Source: Phycisphaerales bacterium (GTDB lineage Bacteria; Planctomycetota; Phycisphaerae; UBA1845; Fen-1342). Taken from it: a stretch of DNA of 38,903 nt. Under the pieces are notes generated by a model. It did no database searches and was not told the DNA's origin. It saw only the letters and a list, made by a program, of their open reading frames with translations. Below, one piece after another: positions 24,831-32,516 of the stretch. How positions within the stretch are numbered: the first letter of the stretch is position 1; each line of letters begins with the position of its first letter. The position numbers and the translations under genes were made by a program. The stretch is taken from positions 50,875-89,777 of the forward strand of contig PMMM01000258.1 of assembly GCA_003162245.1 (NCBI GenBank). The letters run 5' to 3'.

Positions 24831-25364
24831 ATGACGTCATTGACCGGACCCGGACACCCGTTACGCAAGCTCTTCAACGGCTTGGTCGAGCAGGTCTTCC
24901 AGGTCGAGATCGGGATCTGCGACCCCCACCTGACGGACTACCTCGGCGACCTGCTCGCCGACTTCGTCCACGTCGACCGCATCTATCCCCTCCGCACGGC
25001 CAGCGGCGACGTCATCCGCGACCTTTCGCGACTCGAGGCCGAAGCCAACCTCGGGCCCGCCGTCCCCGAGACACGCCGCCGCCGCTTCATCAACAAGTAC
25101 GTCGGCGATGTCACGCTGTTTTGGACCGGCGTGTACCCGGAGAACCTGCGCGCCGGACATCGGGGCGGCGTGGACCTGCTCGAGCCCTATGTCGCCCAGG
25201 GCAAACGCTCGTACGGCATCGCCGGCGAACTGACCGGCGACGGCGACGAGCCGCCCGCGAACGTGCTCCTCCAGCTCAGCGAGCAGTTCGAGTTCTGCGT
25301 CCACGGCCTGCACCTGGTCCGCGTGGAGTGGGAACGCCTCTCGCAGGGCAACCGCCGGAATTGA
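24831..25364 (+). CDS. Conserved-looking protein of unknown function
   Basis: 177 residues, no signal peptide or membrane helix. The ATG at 24831 has no ribosome site; a TAGAAT (-10-like) is at 24769-24774. Two segments look like a conserved core: EIGICDPHLTDYLGDLLADFVHVDRIY and RRRRFINKYVGDVTLFWTGVYPE (each shown in part). I do not recognise the family. The 169-base gap before it holds only the -10-like site. Confidence 0.75.
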   Translation: MTSLTGPGHPLRKLFNGLVEQVFQVEIGICDPHLTDYLGDLLADFVHVDRIYPLRTASGDVIRDLSRLEAEANLGPAVPETRRRRFINKYVGDVTLFWTGVYPENLRAGHRGGVDLLEPYVAQGKRSYGIAGELTGDGDEPPANVLLQLSEQFEFCVHGLHLVRVEWERLSQGNRRN

Positions 25365-25385
25365 CGCTCTGGATCGCACGCTGCG

Positions 25386-25430
25386 CCGCCCGATTTGCCC
25401 CGGCCAGTCGTCCTCTTGGGGGCGGTTTTT
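25386..25430 (+). terminator. Possible terminator after the 24831 gene
   Basis: CCGCCC (25386-25391) can pair with GGGCGG (25420-25425), directly followed by five Ts (25426-25430). The loop is long (28 bases), which lowers confidence. Confidence 0.35.
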
Positions 25431-25449
25431 GAAAAGGCCCGGCGCCAGT

Positions 25450-25480
25450 CGGGAGGGCGAGGCTCCTGCCGAGCCGCGGC
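25450..25480. repeat. GGCTC-CTGCC-GAGCC hairpin repeat unit
   Basis: A C/G-rich unit with a 5-bp stem (25461-25465 / 25471-25475) and loop CTGCC. From memory such GGAGGGCGAGGCTCCTGCC-like units recur in planctomycete intergenic DNA; only one copy is in this window, so the repeat status is not proven here. Confidence 0.35.
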
Positions 25481-25487
25481 CCGCGTG

Positions 25488-26051
25488 CTAGTCAGCCCGG
25501 CCGACGTAGAAGGGCGTGCCGTTGACGTCGACGACCAGGACCGCGTGCAGCCCCGGCACATATCCGGTTTCCAGCCGGGCCGTCCCGTCCGGCAGATACG
25601 TTCCCCCTTTGAACTTCGCTTTCAACAGCCCCCCGCCCTCGTGGACTTGAACCGCGTCGAACTCGACCGGCCAGCCGCCGTTCAGCGGCGTGCCGACCCA
25701 CGCCACGATCCCGACCACCGTGCCGCGGCGAAGGTCCGGACAGGCCCCGATCTGCGGGGCAGCGTCCTCAAGCGCCCGCCACTGCTCCGCCGAGCGCACC
25801 TCAATCAGCCCGAGCCGCGGACCGAGCGGCTTGCACAGCGCCCGGAGCCCCTGCGCATCGGATACGACCACGTGCCGCGCGCCCGTGGGGCGCTGCGCCG
25901 GGGCGGCTTCCAGATCGGCGAGCGCGATGGTGCGTGTAGGCGACAAGAATCGACAGGCCGGTAGGACCGCTAATACGCCTGCCACAAGCGGCACGGCGCC
26001 CCTCGCAAACCGACGCCCGATCCGGCCCGGCTTGCAAAGGAATCCGCGCAT
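25488..26051 (-). CDS. Lipoprotein of unknown function
   Basis: 187 residues from the ATG at 26051, supported by GGGAG seven bases upstream; the frame running to 26141 has no such site and reaches into the divergent ald gene. A basic n-region and hydrophobic core lead to the lipobox VLPAC (Cys33). The rest contains VRSAEQWRALEDAAPQIGA, RGTVVGIVAWVGTPL and LETGYVPGLHAVLVVDVNG; this resembles the 'protease-complex/PrcB-like' beta proteins that bear a TGGY-type turn, but only weakly. Divergent from ald with 82 bases between starts. Confidence 0.8.
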   Translation of the reverse strand: MRGFLCKPGRIGRRFARGAVPLVAGVLAVLPACRFLSPTRTIALADLEAAPAQRPTGARHVVVSDAQGLRALCKPLGPRLGLIEVRSAEQWRALEDAAPQIGACPDLRRGTVVGIVAWVGTPLNGGWPVEFDAVQVHEGGGLLKAKFKGGTYLPDGTARLETGYVPGLHAVLVVDVNGTPFYVGRAD

Positions 26052-26133
26052 CCTTAATCTCCCAGGCTCTCGGCGGTAATCCACCGTGTCGTCGTGGATA
26101 TCGGCCGATTCGCCCCGTTCCAGGAGATAGCGG

Positions 26134-27243
26134 ATGATCATCGGCGTACCGAAGGAGATAAAGCCCTACGAGTATCGCGTCGCGGTCGTGCCCGCGGGCG
26201 TCGAGCAGCTTAAACGCGGCGGCCACCGGGTGCTGATCGAGCGCGGGGCCGGGGTCGGCTCGGGCATCTCGGACGACGACTATCAGACGTATGGGGCCGA
26301 GTTGGTCGCGTCGGCCGCCGAGGTCTGGCAACGTGCCGACCTGATCTGCAAGGTGAAGGAGCCGCTCGCCGACGAGATCAAGCGGATCAAGTCCAACCAC
26401 GTGGTTTTCACGTACTTCCATTTCGCCGCCGCCCGCGAGCTGACCGACGGCGTCCGCGATTCGGGCTGCGTCGCCATCGCCTATGAGACCATCTTCGACA
26501 AGCAGGGCCGCCTGCCCCTGCTGGCGCCCATGAGCGAGGTGGCCGGCAAGATGAGCATCCAGGAGGGGGCCAAGTTCCTCGAAAAACCCATGGAGGGCCG
26601 CGGAATCCTGCTCGGCGGCATCCCCGGCGTCGAGCCCGCCAACGTCCTCGTGCTCGGCGGCGGAATCGTCGGCACCTGCGCCGCCCGCCTCGCGGCCGGC
26701 GCCGGCGCGTCCGTCACCATCATGGACGTCGACCTCTACCGCCTCCGTTATCTCGACGAGGTCATGCCGCCGAACGTCAAGACCGTCTTCAGCACCGACG
26801 AGGCCATCCGCCGGCATCTGCGCACCGCCGACCTGGTGATCGGCGCCGTCCTGATTCCCGGCGCCCGCTGCCCGATGCTCGTCCGCCGCGAGTATCTCAA
26901 GCTGATGCAGCCCGGTTCAGTGATCGTCGACGTCGGCGTCGACCAGGGCGGCTGCTGCGAGACCACGCGTCCGACCACGCACAAGGAGCCGACGTACGTC
27001 GTCGACGGCGTCGTGCACTACGGCGTGGCGAACATGCCGGGCGCCGTGGGCCGCACCAGCACGTTCGGTCTGACGAACGCGACGATCCCGTACCTGTTAA
27101 AGCTGGCCAACCTGGGCTATGAGCAAGCCTGTGCTGCGGACGCCGGCCTGGCCGCCGGCGTGAACATGGCGCATGGCAAGATTACGAACCAGCCGGTAGC
27201 CCAGGCGTTTGGCTTGCCGTTCGTGCCGTTCCAGGGGAAATAG
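26134..27243 (+). CDS. ald: Alanine dehydrogenase
   Basis: 369 residues; AGGAG lies before the ATG. The enzyme interconverts L-alanine and pyruvate plus ammonia with NAD. Key residues fall in their canonical places: Arg15 (EYRVAVVP), Lys75 (KVKEP), His96 (YFHFA) and an Asp in VIVDVGVDQGG (about 270). The NAD-binding glycine motif is VLVLGGGIVGTCAARLA (about 171-187). Length is typical. It precedes the MacA-like gene by 92 bases with a G/C-rich hairpin between, so it is probably its own transcript. Confidence 0.97.
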   Translation: MIIGVPKEIKPYEYRVAVVPAGVEQLKRGGHRVLIERGAGVGSGISDDDYQTYGAELVASAAEVWQRADLICKVKEPLADEIKRIKSNHVVFTYFHFAAARELTDGVRDSGCVAIAYETIFDKQGRLPLLAPMSEVAGKMSIQEGAKFLEKPMEGRGILLGGIPGVEPANVLVLGGGIVGTCAARLAAGAGASVTIMDVDLYRLRYLDEVMPPNVKTVFSTDEAIRRHLRTADLVIGAVLIPGARCPMLVRREYLKLMQPGSVIVDVGVDQGGCCETTRPTTHKEPTYVVDGVVHYGVANMPGAVGRTSTFGLTNATIPYLLKLANLGYEQACAADAGLAAGVNMAHGKITNQPVAQAFGLPFVPFQGK

Positions 27244-27273
27244 TCCCGCCGGTCGACGGAATTCGCCGGTGGA

Positions 27274-27303
27274 CGCGCCCCGCCCGGGCCGCAGGCGGGC
27301 GCG
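27274..27303 (+). terminator. G/C-rich hairpin after ald
   Basis: CGCGCCCCGCC (27274-27284) pairs with GGCGGGCGCG (27294-27303) with one bulged C and a 9-base loop. No T tract. It lies 30 bases after the ald stop. Confidence 0.4.
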
Positions 27304-27335
27304 GTGTGGAGAGAGTCCGTTTCGAGGTGCCGGCC

Positions 27336-28721
27336 GTGAAAAAATGGCTCATTCTGCTGGGTGTCGTGCTGCTCGTGGTCGTGATCTGGTATTTCGCCCG
27401 GCGGCAGACATTCACCCCCCCCTGGGCCGAGCCGAAGTTCGGCAAGGTCATCCGTGGCGACATCAAGGTGCCGATCACGGCCTCGGGCCTGATCCACCCC
27501 GCGCAGGAAGTCGAGGTCAAGCCGGAGGCCTCCGGCATCATCCAGGAGCTGCCCGTCGTCGAAGGGACTTATGTGCACAAGGGTGACGCGATCGCCATCA
27601 TCAACCCCGAGGACGAGCAGCGCCTGCGCGACCGCGCCAAGGCCGAATTCGACCGCTCGAAGGCCATGCTCGACCAGGCCGAGGTGGCCGTCGAGCGCGC
27701 CGCGGTGGGGATCGACGCAGCCAAGGCCCACCTGGAGGAGATCACGGCCCAGGGCGAGGTCGTCGCGTTCGAGCTGAAGAAAATCGAGGACGCGCTCAAA
27801 GCCGGCAAGGTGGACATCTACAGCGAGCAGCAGGTGCACGACACGCGGGCGCAGTACCGGATGAACGTGTCCCAGCAGGAATCCGCGCGGATTGCGATCC
27901 GCAGCGCCGAGCTCTCCAAGGACGACGCCGCTACGGTCGTCGCGTCGCAACAGGCCACCGTCGAGGCGACCCGCAAGGCGCTCGAGGACGAAGACTCGCG
28001 CCTCCGCAAAACCAGCGTCCTCGCCTCGCTCGACGCCATCGTCACCAAGGTCTCGGTCCAACCTGGCATGTTGGTGCAGTCCGGCACCGCCAGCATCATG
28101 GGCGGCACCGCGCTGATGATGCTGGCCGACGTCTCGCAGAAGAAAGTCATCGCCAAGCTCGACGAGGCCGACTATGGCCGCGTGCTCAACATCTCGCCCA
28201 TCGACGCTCTGCCCGACATGCCCGAGCTGCGCGAGGTCGCTCGCCAGGACGCCGAGCAACTGGCCAAACGCAGCGGAACGGTCCGCATCACCGTGGACGC
28301 CTTCCCCGACAAGTCCTTCGAGGGCCGCATCGAGCGGGTCGAGCCCCAGGGCAAGCTCAACGTCGGCTCCTCTATCATCCAGTTCGACGTCCACGTCGAA
28401 ATCACCGACCCCCAACGCCACATGCTCCCCCTCGGCGCCCAGGCCCAGGTCGAGTTCACCGTCGAAAGCGCCGTCGGCGTCCTCTGCGTCCCCGCCGAAT
28501 CCGTCAAGACCTTCGAGGAGCAGCGCGGCGTCTGGGTCAAACGCCCGCCCGAGTCCGGCGCGGATGAGAAGTTCGGCAAGAAGTTCGTCCCCTGCCGCTT
28601 CGGCATCAGCGACGGCGAGCATACCGAACTGGTCGCTGTCCTCGGCGAGGGCCACCTCAAAGAGGGCGACGAGATCTACACCAAGTTGCCGCAGACCGCG
28701 GCCGAGATGCAGCACGACTAG
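27336..28721 (+). CDS. Periplasmic adaptor (MacA/HlyD-like) of an efflux or lipoprotein-export system
   Basis: 461 residues from the GTG at 27336, which has GAGGTG seven bases upstream and begins the anchor helix (KKWLILLGVVLLVVVIWYF); a GTG at 27306 is possible but adds only ten polar residues. The order is N-terminal membrane anchor, barrel-sandwich lipoyl half (GIIQELPVVEGTYVHKGD), long alpha-hairpin (about 100-225, many A/E/K), second lipoyl half (KTSVLASLDAIVTKVSVQPG), beta-barrel and membrane-proximal domain. Such adaptors link an inner-membrane ABC transporter to an outer-membrane channel. It is followed after 21 bases by an ABC ATPase, so it fits MacA, but no MacB permease or TolC is in the window. 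Confidence 0.9.
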   Translation: MKKWLILLGVVLLVVVIWYFARRQTFTPPWAEPKFGKVIRGDIKVPITASGLIHPAQEVEVKPEASGIIQELPVVEGTYVHKGDAIAIINPEDEQRLRDRAKAEFDRSKAMLDQAEVAVERAAVGIDAAKAHLEEITAQGEVVAFELKKIEDALKAGKVDIYSEQQVHDTRAQYRMNVSQQESARIAIRSAELSKDDAATVVASQQATVEATRKALEDEDSRLRKTSVLASLDAIVTKVSVQPGMLVQSGTASIMGGTALMMLADVSQKKVIAKLDEADYGRVLNISPIDALPDMPELREVARQDAEQLAKRSGTVRITVDAFPDKSFEGRIERVEPQGKLNVGSSIIQFDVHVEITDPQRHMLPLGAQAQVEFTVESAVGVLCVPAESVKTFEEQRGVWVKRPPESGADEKFGKKFVPCRFGISDGEHTELVAVLGEGHLKEGDEIYTKLPQTAAEMQHD

Positions 28722-28742
28722 CCGCCCACGGAGCGCCCCCGC

Positions 28743-29987
28743 GTGCCCCTGATCGAAGTCCGAGCACTGACCAAGCTGTACCAGATGGGCGACTCCGTCG
28801 TCCGCGCCCTCGACGGCGTCGACCTCGACATCGAACGCGGCGAGTTCGTCGCCATCACCGGCGCCTCCGGCAGCGGCAAAAGCACCATCATGCACCTGCT
28901 CGGCTGCCTCGACCGCCCCACCGCAGGCGTCTATCGCCTCGACGGCCGCGACGTCAGCGGCCTCTCCGACAGCGAGCTCGCCGTCACACGCAACCTGCGC
29001 ATCGGCTTCGTCTTCCAGACCTTCAACCTCATTAACCGCGTGACCGCCTGGGAAAACGTGGGCGTCCCCCTCTTCTACGCCCGCAAGACCAACACCAAGG
29101 CGCCCGCCTTCCGCGCCCTCGAGCGCGTCGGCCTCGCCAGCCGCGCCGCCCACCAGCCCAACGAGCTCTCCGGCGGCGAACGCCAACGCGTCGCCATCGC
29201 CCGCGCCATCGTCAACGACCCCCTCCTCGTCCTCGCCGACGAGCCCACCGGAAACCTCGATACTCGCACCGGCGAGCAGATCATGGAGATCTTCCGCGGC
29301 CTCAACGAGCAGGGCGTCACCGTCATCATGGTCACCCACGAAGCGGAGATCGCTCAGCAGGCCCGCCGGATCGTCCAGATGCGCGACGGCAAGATCCTCT
29401 CCGACCGCCCGACCAAGGACATCGTCGCCGAACGCGGCCATGCCCCGCCGCGCAAGTTGCCGTCCGTCGAGCCCGCCGCGCCCCTCGACGCCGCGGCGCC
29501 CCCGCCTCTCGATGTCGCAGGCGCCCCGCCCGTCGAGGTCGCCGCCGCGCAACAGGAAACCCCCATCGCCGCGTCTGCCCTGCCTCCGCGCATCGTCCGC
29601 GGCGCCATGCCGGCCATCGTATGCGGACTGGTCGCAGCCGCGCTCTGGGTGCTGGGCTATGCTGCCCAGGTCGCACTCCAAAAGATCTACGGCTACAAGC
29701 CCGAGGCCATGGACCCCATGCACCCCAAGATGCCGCCGATGCCCGTGATCATCGGCAGCGGCATCGCCAGCCTGGGGATGCTGGTCGGGGTCGTGCTGGC
29801 CATCCTGGCGATCGTGTCTGGCTACGGCGCCCGCCGCCGGGCCCGGACTGAGATTGGCAACTGGCAAGGTCGCCGTCGCGCCCTCGTCGGCCTGATCCTC
29901 GGCTGGGTCGTCGTCGCGATCCCGATCATCGTCATCATCATCGCGGTGGTCAAGCTCGCCACCGGCGGCTTCGGCGGCGCGAAGTAG
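28743..29987 (+). CDS. ABC ATPase (MacB/LolD type) fused to a C-terminal three-helix membrane domain
   Basis: 414 residues, GTG start, weak ribosome site. The first 225 residues are a complete ABC ATPase of the MacB/LolD group: Walker A GASGSGKST (40-48), Q-loop region FVFQTFNLI, signature LSGGERQRVAIARA, Walker B LLVLADEPTGN, H-loop VTHEAE. Then comes an Ala/Pro-rich linker (about 237-290) and a C-terminal part with three predicted transmembrane helices (about 287-312, 332-356, 380-405) resembling DUF4190. MacB permease domains have four helices with a large periplasmic loop; that loop is absent. So the MacB-type permease appears to be missing or replaced. See finding. Confidence 0.88.
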   Translation: MPLIEVRALTKLYQMGDSVVRALDGVDLDIERGEFVAITGASGSGKSTIMHLLGCLDRPTAGVYRLDGRDVSGLSDSELAVTRNLRIGFVFQTFNLINRVTAWENVGVPLFYARKTNTKAPAFRALERVGLASRAAHQPNELSGGERQRVAIARAIVNDPLLVLADEPTGNLDTRTGEQIMEIFRGLNEQGVTVIMVTHEAEIAQQARRIVQMRDGKILSDRPTKDIVAERGHAPPRKLPSVEPAAPLDAAAPPPLDVAGAPPVEVAAAQQETPIAASALPPRIVRGAMPAIVCGLVAAALWVLGYAAQVALQKIYGYKPEAMDPMHPKMPPMPVIIGSGIASLGMLVGVVLAILAIVSGYGARRRARTEIGNWQGRRRALVGLILGWVVVAIPIIVIIIAVVKLATGGFGGAK

Positions 29988-30008
29988 CCGCGTCATCGTG
30001 TGATGTCG

Positions 30009-30030
30009 CGTCCGACCCCCGTGTCGGACG
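30009..30030. repeat. CCCCGT-loop hairpin after the ABC gene
   Basis: CGTCCGAC (30009-30016) pairs perfectly with GTCGGACG (30023-30030) around CCCCGT. It is in the 60-base gap between the ABC gene's stop and the sigma factor's ATG. Member of the hairpin family at 19340 and 30726. Confidence 0.75.
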
Positions 30031-30047
30031 TTGGATTCGGTGGGCCA

Positions 30048-30725
30048 ATGGACGAACAACAACGCACCGAACGGGTAGCGCGTGTGCTGGCCGGCGACGC
30101 CGACGCCCTGCAGCAACTCATCGTCCACTACCACCCCATCCTGCACCACGCGGTCGAAACCCACGTTGACGCTGCGCTCCGCAGCCGCATCGACCCCGAC
30201 GACGTGCTCCAACAAGCCTATGTCGCCGCCTTCCGCGCCCTGTCCGCCCCCCGTCAGAGCCCAAGCGGCAGCGACGGGCCGGCCCCCGATCCCCAACCCG
30301 CGCCGCACTTCGACTCGCCCGCCAGCTTCTACAAATGGCTCGAAACCATCGCCCTCAACCAGCTCCGCGACCTGGAGCGCGCCCTCCGGCGTCAAAAACG
30401 CGACGTGGCTCGCCAGGCGCGCGATGTGCCCAACCTGAGTGATTCCTGCCCGAACCTCCTGAACCGTCTCGCCGGCCGCGACAGCACCCCCAGCCGCCGT
30501 GTAGGCCGTGCGGAGGCCGTCGCCGCGCTCCTGTCATGCCTCGCACGCCTCAACGACGACCAGCGTGCCGTCGTCCGCCTGCGCTTCCTGGAAGACGTCC
30601 CGGTCGCCGAGATCGCCCAGCGCCTCGGCAAGACCGAGACCGCGGTCTACACCCTCTGCCACCGCGGCCTCAAGTCCCTCCGCGAGCGCATGGTCTCCAT
30701 CACGCGCTATCTCACCCACTTGTAG
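30048..30725 (+). CDS. ECF-type sigma-70 factor
   Basis: 225 residues from the ATG at 30048; a start at 30000 would place the hairpin repeat inside the gene and adds unlikely residues. Region sigma2 is seen as RSRIDPDDVLQQAYVAAFRAL and SFYKWLETIALNQLRDLERA; region sigma4 as LNDDQRAVVRLRFLEDVPVAEIAQRLGKTETAVY with a helix-turn-helix. A Ser/Pro-rich linker follows sigma2 (QSPSGSDGPAPDPQPAP), as in planctomycete ECF factors. It should redirect RNA polymerase; no anti-sigma gene is adjacent. The stop TAG (30723-30725) is within the following hairpin repeat. Confidence 0.9.
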   Translation: MDEQQRTERVARVLAGDADALQQLIVHYHPILHHAVETHVDAALRSRIDPDDVLQQAYVAAFRALSAPRQSPSGSDGPAPDPQPAPHFDSPASFYKWLETIALNQLRDLERALRRQKRDVARQARDVPNLSDSCPNLLNRLAGRDSTPSRRVGRAEAVAALLSCLARLNDDQRAVVRLRFLEDVPVAEIAQRLGKTETAVYTLCHRGLKSLRERMVSITRYLTHL

Positions 30726-30750
30726 CGTCGCCCCCCCGTGGGCGACGTAG
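30721..30750. repeat. CCCCGT-loop hairpin at the end of the sigma factor gene
   Basis: TGTAG (30721-30725, containing the sigma factor stop) is followed by CGTCGCCC (30726-30733), loop CCCCGT, and GGGCGACG (30740-30747), then TAG. The stem differs in sequence from the other copies but stays fully paired. The rest of 30751-30956 shows nothing I can support apart from the promoter entry. Confidence 0.75.
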
Positions 30751-30873
30751 GTCGGAGCCGGGCCAGCCTCAGCCTCGTCCCCGACCACCCCGTCGTGCGG
30801 AAACGCCGGCTCGAACCGGACCCGCGTCCCGGCCCCGCACGTCCAGATTCCGGCCCCGGTCGCCCGGCGACCC

Positions 30874-30895
30874 CGCCCGGCGGGCGCGGTATACT
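30874..30895 (+). promoter_or_regulatory. Promoter and possible operator of the toxin-antitoxin pair
   Basis: TATACT (30890-30895) is a good -10. Immediately before it is a 13-bp palindrome CGCCCGGCGGGCG (30874-30886) sitting where the -35/-10 spacer would be, as expected for an autoregulatory operator. No -35 match is seen. Confidence 0.4.
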
Positions 30896-30956
30896 GTCTA
30901 TCGAGAAACCGCGAGTTTGACCAGCGCCGGCGGCACCACCGCAAAGGAGGTGTGTC

Positions 30957-31193
30957 GTGCCCAACGCCGATCTTGTGCAGCGCATCACCGTCGATCCCAA
31001 CGTCTGCGGGGGCAAGCCGTGTGTCCGCAGCACGCGCATCTACATTGCCATCATCCTGGACGGCCTGGCCGAAGGGCTGAGCCCAGAACAAGTGATTGAC
31101 CATTACCCGCAACTAACGCTCGACGACATTCGGGCTGCCCTCGCGTATGCCGCCGCGCTGGCCCAGGAGAACACCTGGAAGCTGGCCGGATGA
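30957..31193 (+). CDS. DUF433 antitoxin-like protein
   Basis: 78 residues, GTG start behind the best ribosome site in the window (AAAGGAGGTG, 30943-30952). The DUF433 signature RITVDPNVCGGKPCVRSTRI is complete, followed by a small winged-helix-like region (LSPEQVIDHYPQLTLDDIRAAL). DUF433 proteins are typical partners of DUF5615 PIN-like toxins. It overlaps the next gene in ATGA. Confidence 0.92.
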   Translation: MPNADLVQRITVDPNVCGGKPCVRSTRIYIAIILDGLAEGLSPEQVIDHYPQLTLDDIRAALAYAAALAQENTWKLAG

Positions 31194-31546
31194 AGCTCAA
31201 GCTGGACGAGAACCTCTCGCGCTACCTCAAGGCGCCTCTGGCGGGGCTGAACCACGATGTTACGACGGCGGCGGACGAGGGCTTGCTCTCGCGGCCTGAC
31301 GCGGAGATCGCGGCCGCCGCAAAAGCAGAAGGGCGTATGCTCCTGACGCTCGACCTCGACTTCGCGAACGTGTTGGCGTACCCGCCCGGCTCTCACGCCG
31401 GCATAGTCCTGTTTCGCCCTGCCACCCTCGGTCCGTTGGAGGTCAACCGGTTCGTGGAGGCGTTCGTCGGCCGGCAGGATCTCGCCGCGCTCGTGGGTTG
31501 CCTGGCCATCGTCGAGCCGGCGCGCGTGCGCGTTCGTCGCCCGTAG
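31190..31546 (+). CDS. DUF5615 PIN-like toxin
   Basis: 118 residues; its ATG overlaps the preceding stop. It begins KLKLDENLSRYLKAPLAG with the conserved acidic Asp6/Glu7, and keeps the second acidic cluster TLDLDFANV (Asp residues) typical of DUF5615, a PIN-like nuclease fold. The family acts, by inference from VapC, as a toxin that cuts RNA, held by the DUF433 antitoxin. All key acidic positions I can see are intact, so it is probably active. Confidence 0.9.
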   Translation: MKLKLDENLSRYLKAPLAGLNHDVTTAADEGLLSRPDAEIAAAAKAEGRMLLTLDLDFANVLAYPPGSHAGIVLFRPATLGPLEVNRFVEAFVGRQDLAALVGCLAIVEPARVRVRRP

Positions 31547-31580
31547 CCGAATCCGCCCCGCCCAGCCGCCGTTTCCCGCC

Positions 31581-31673
31581 CTCCCTCCGTGCCTGCGTGT
31601 CTCCGTCCCTCCGTGCCTTCGTCCCTTTTTCTCTCAACTTTCCTGCCAAATCCCACCGCCGACGGCGTTCGTT
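31581..31673. repeat. Octad-repeat element, copy 1
   Basis: Six units with a period of eight at 31584-31631 (CCTCCGTG, CCTGCGTG, TCTCCGTC, CCTCCGTG, CCTTCGTC, CCTTTTTC), followed by a non-periodic tail beginning TCAACTTTCCTGCCAAA and ending near GACGGCGTTCGTTGG. A second copy is at 32424. The 238-base gap 31547-31784 contains this element and an imperfect hairpin (31689-31703). Confidence 0.8.
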
Positions 31674-31784
31674 GGCTTGAGCTGACAGCGAGACCACACG
31701 GGGTGGTTCCGGTCGGCGTTCCATGGTTCGTCCGCCGGAGGCGACGCCACCGGCGTCCCCACAGAGCAAAGCAAAGGAGAAACC

Positions 31785-32273
31785 ATGACTACCGTGAAAG
31801 GACCCCTGACGTGCGTTTTTCTGTGCCTCCTGGCCGCGGCGGCCCCCAGCGAGGCCGGCACGACCAAGGGCACTGGCGCCAAGTTCAACGACAGCGCCAC
31901 CGGCACCTTGCCTTCGGCCGTTAAGGGCGGTCAGTCCTACGATTGTCCGCTCACCGTCAGCACGCCGGGCCTGAACGGGTGGCCGGCGACCGTCGAGGTG
32001 AAGCTGAAGTCGAGGTGCTGGGCGGACCTCTGGGGGAACACGACGATTGCGACTCTCAATCGCGACGTGCAAATGAACACAACGAGCGTGACCTTCAACG
32101 CCACCGTTTATGTCAAGAAGGTCCAGGCCAAACTCGTTGGGACCGGGGATCTGTGGTGGGAAGTCAAGGTCACGCCGTGGAACATGTGCCCGCTCCCGTC
32201 GTGGATGAGGCCAAAGTCGATGGTGGTCGACACCTTCAGCACGAGCGTGGTCAAATTCACGGTCACCAAGTAG
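31785..32273 (+). CDS. Secreted protein of unknown function
   Basis: 162 residues; AAAGGAG precedes the ATG. A signal peptide (GPLTCVFLCLLAAAAPSEAG) is clear. The mature part is Thr/Lys/Val-rich and beta-forming, with three cysteines (DCPLTVS, SRCWADLW, WNMCPLPSW). No family is recognised. It lies between the two copies of the octad element and is followed by a hairpin. Confidence 0.8.
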   Translation: MTTVKGPLTCVFLCLLAAAAPSEAGTTKGTGAKFNDSATGTLPSAVKGGQSYDCPLTVSTPGLNGWPATVEVKLKSRCWADLWGNTTIATLNRDVQMNTTSVTFNATVYVKKVQAKLVGTGDLWWEVKVTPWNMCPLPSWMRPKSMVVDTFSTSVVKFTVTK

Positions 32274-32330
32274 AAACTGCTGGCGTGACGCGCTGGGTGG
32301 CCACCGTCACCAGAGCATACTACGGGCCGA

Positions 32331-32365
32331 CGAGCGGCGCCTCCGGGGACCGGGGGCGCCGCTCG
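32331..32365. terminator. Hairpin after the secreted-protein gene
   Basis: CGAGCGGCGCC (32331-32341) pairs perfectly with GGCGCCGCTCG (32355-32365) over 11 bp; loop 13 bases, no T tract. It lies 58 bases after the stop. Confidence 0.5.
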
Positions 32366-32423
32366 CCGTGCCAGCGACGAGGGGGCTTGCACCCCAATCT
32401 CGCTTCCCGGGGCCCCGCACTCC

Positions 32424-32516
32424 GCCCCTCCCTGCCTGCGTGCCTCGGTGCCTCCGTCCCTTCGTCCCTTTTTTCCCCAACTTTCCTGCCAAACCCCGCC
32501 GCGGACGGCGTTCGTG
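32424..32516. repeat. Octad-repeat element, copy 2
   Basis: Units at 32427-32474 (CCTCCCTG, CCTGCGTG, CCTCGGTG, CCTCCGTC, CCTTCGTC, CCTTTTTT) then the same tail as copy 1 (CAACTTTCCTGCCAAA ... GACGGCGTTCGTGG) with only a few differences. The 426-base gap 32274-32699 holds this, the hairpin before it and otherwise nothing I can name. Confidence 0.8.

Noticed and set aside
27117-30395. Open frame of 1092 codons on the minus strand
   Set aside because: It runs antisense to ald, the adaptor, the ABC ATPase and the sigma factor. High third-position GC leaves the opposite frame open; its translation is low-complexity Asp/Gly/Val without domains.
31393-31656. Small minus-strand frame rich in RDEGTEGRR
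   Set aside because: It is the translation of the octad repeat and lacks a ribosome site.
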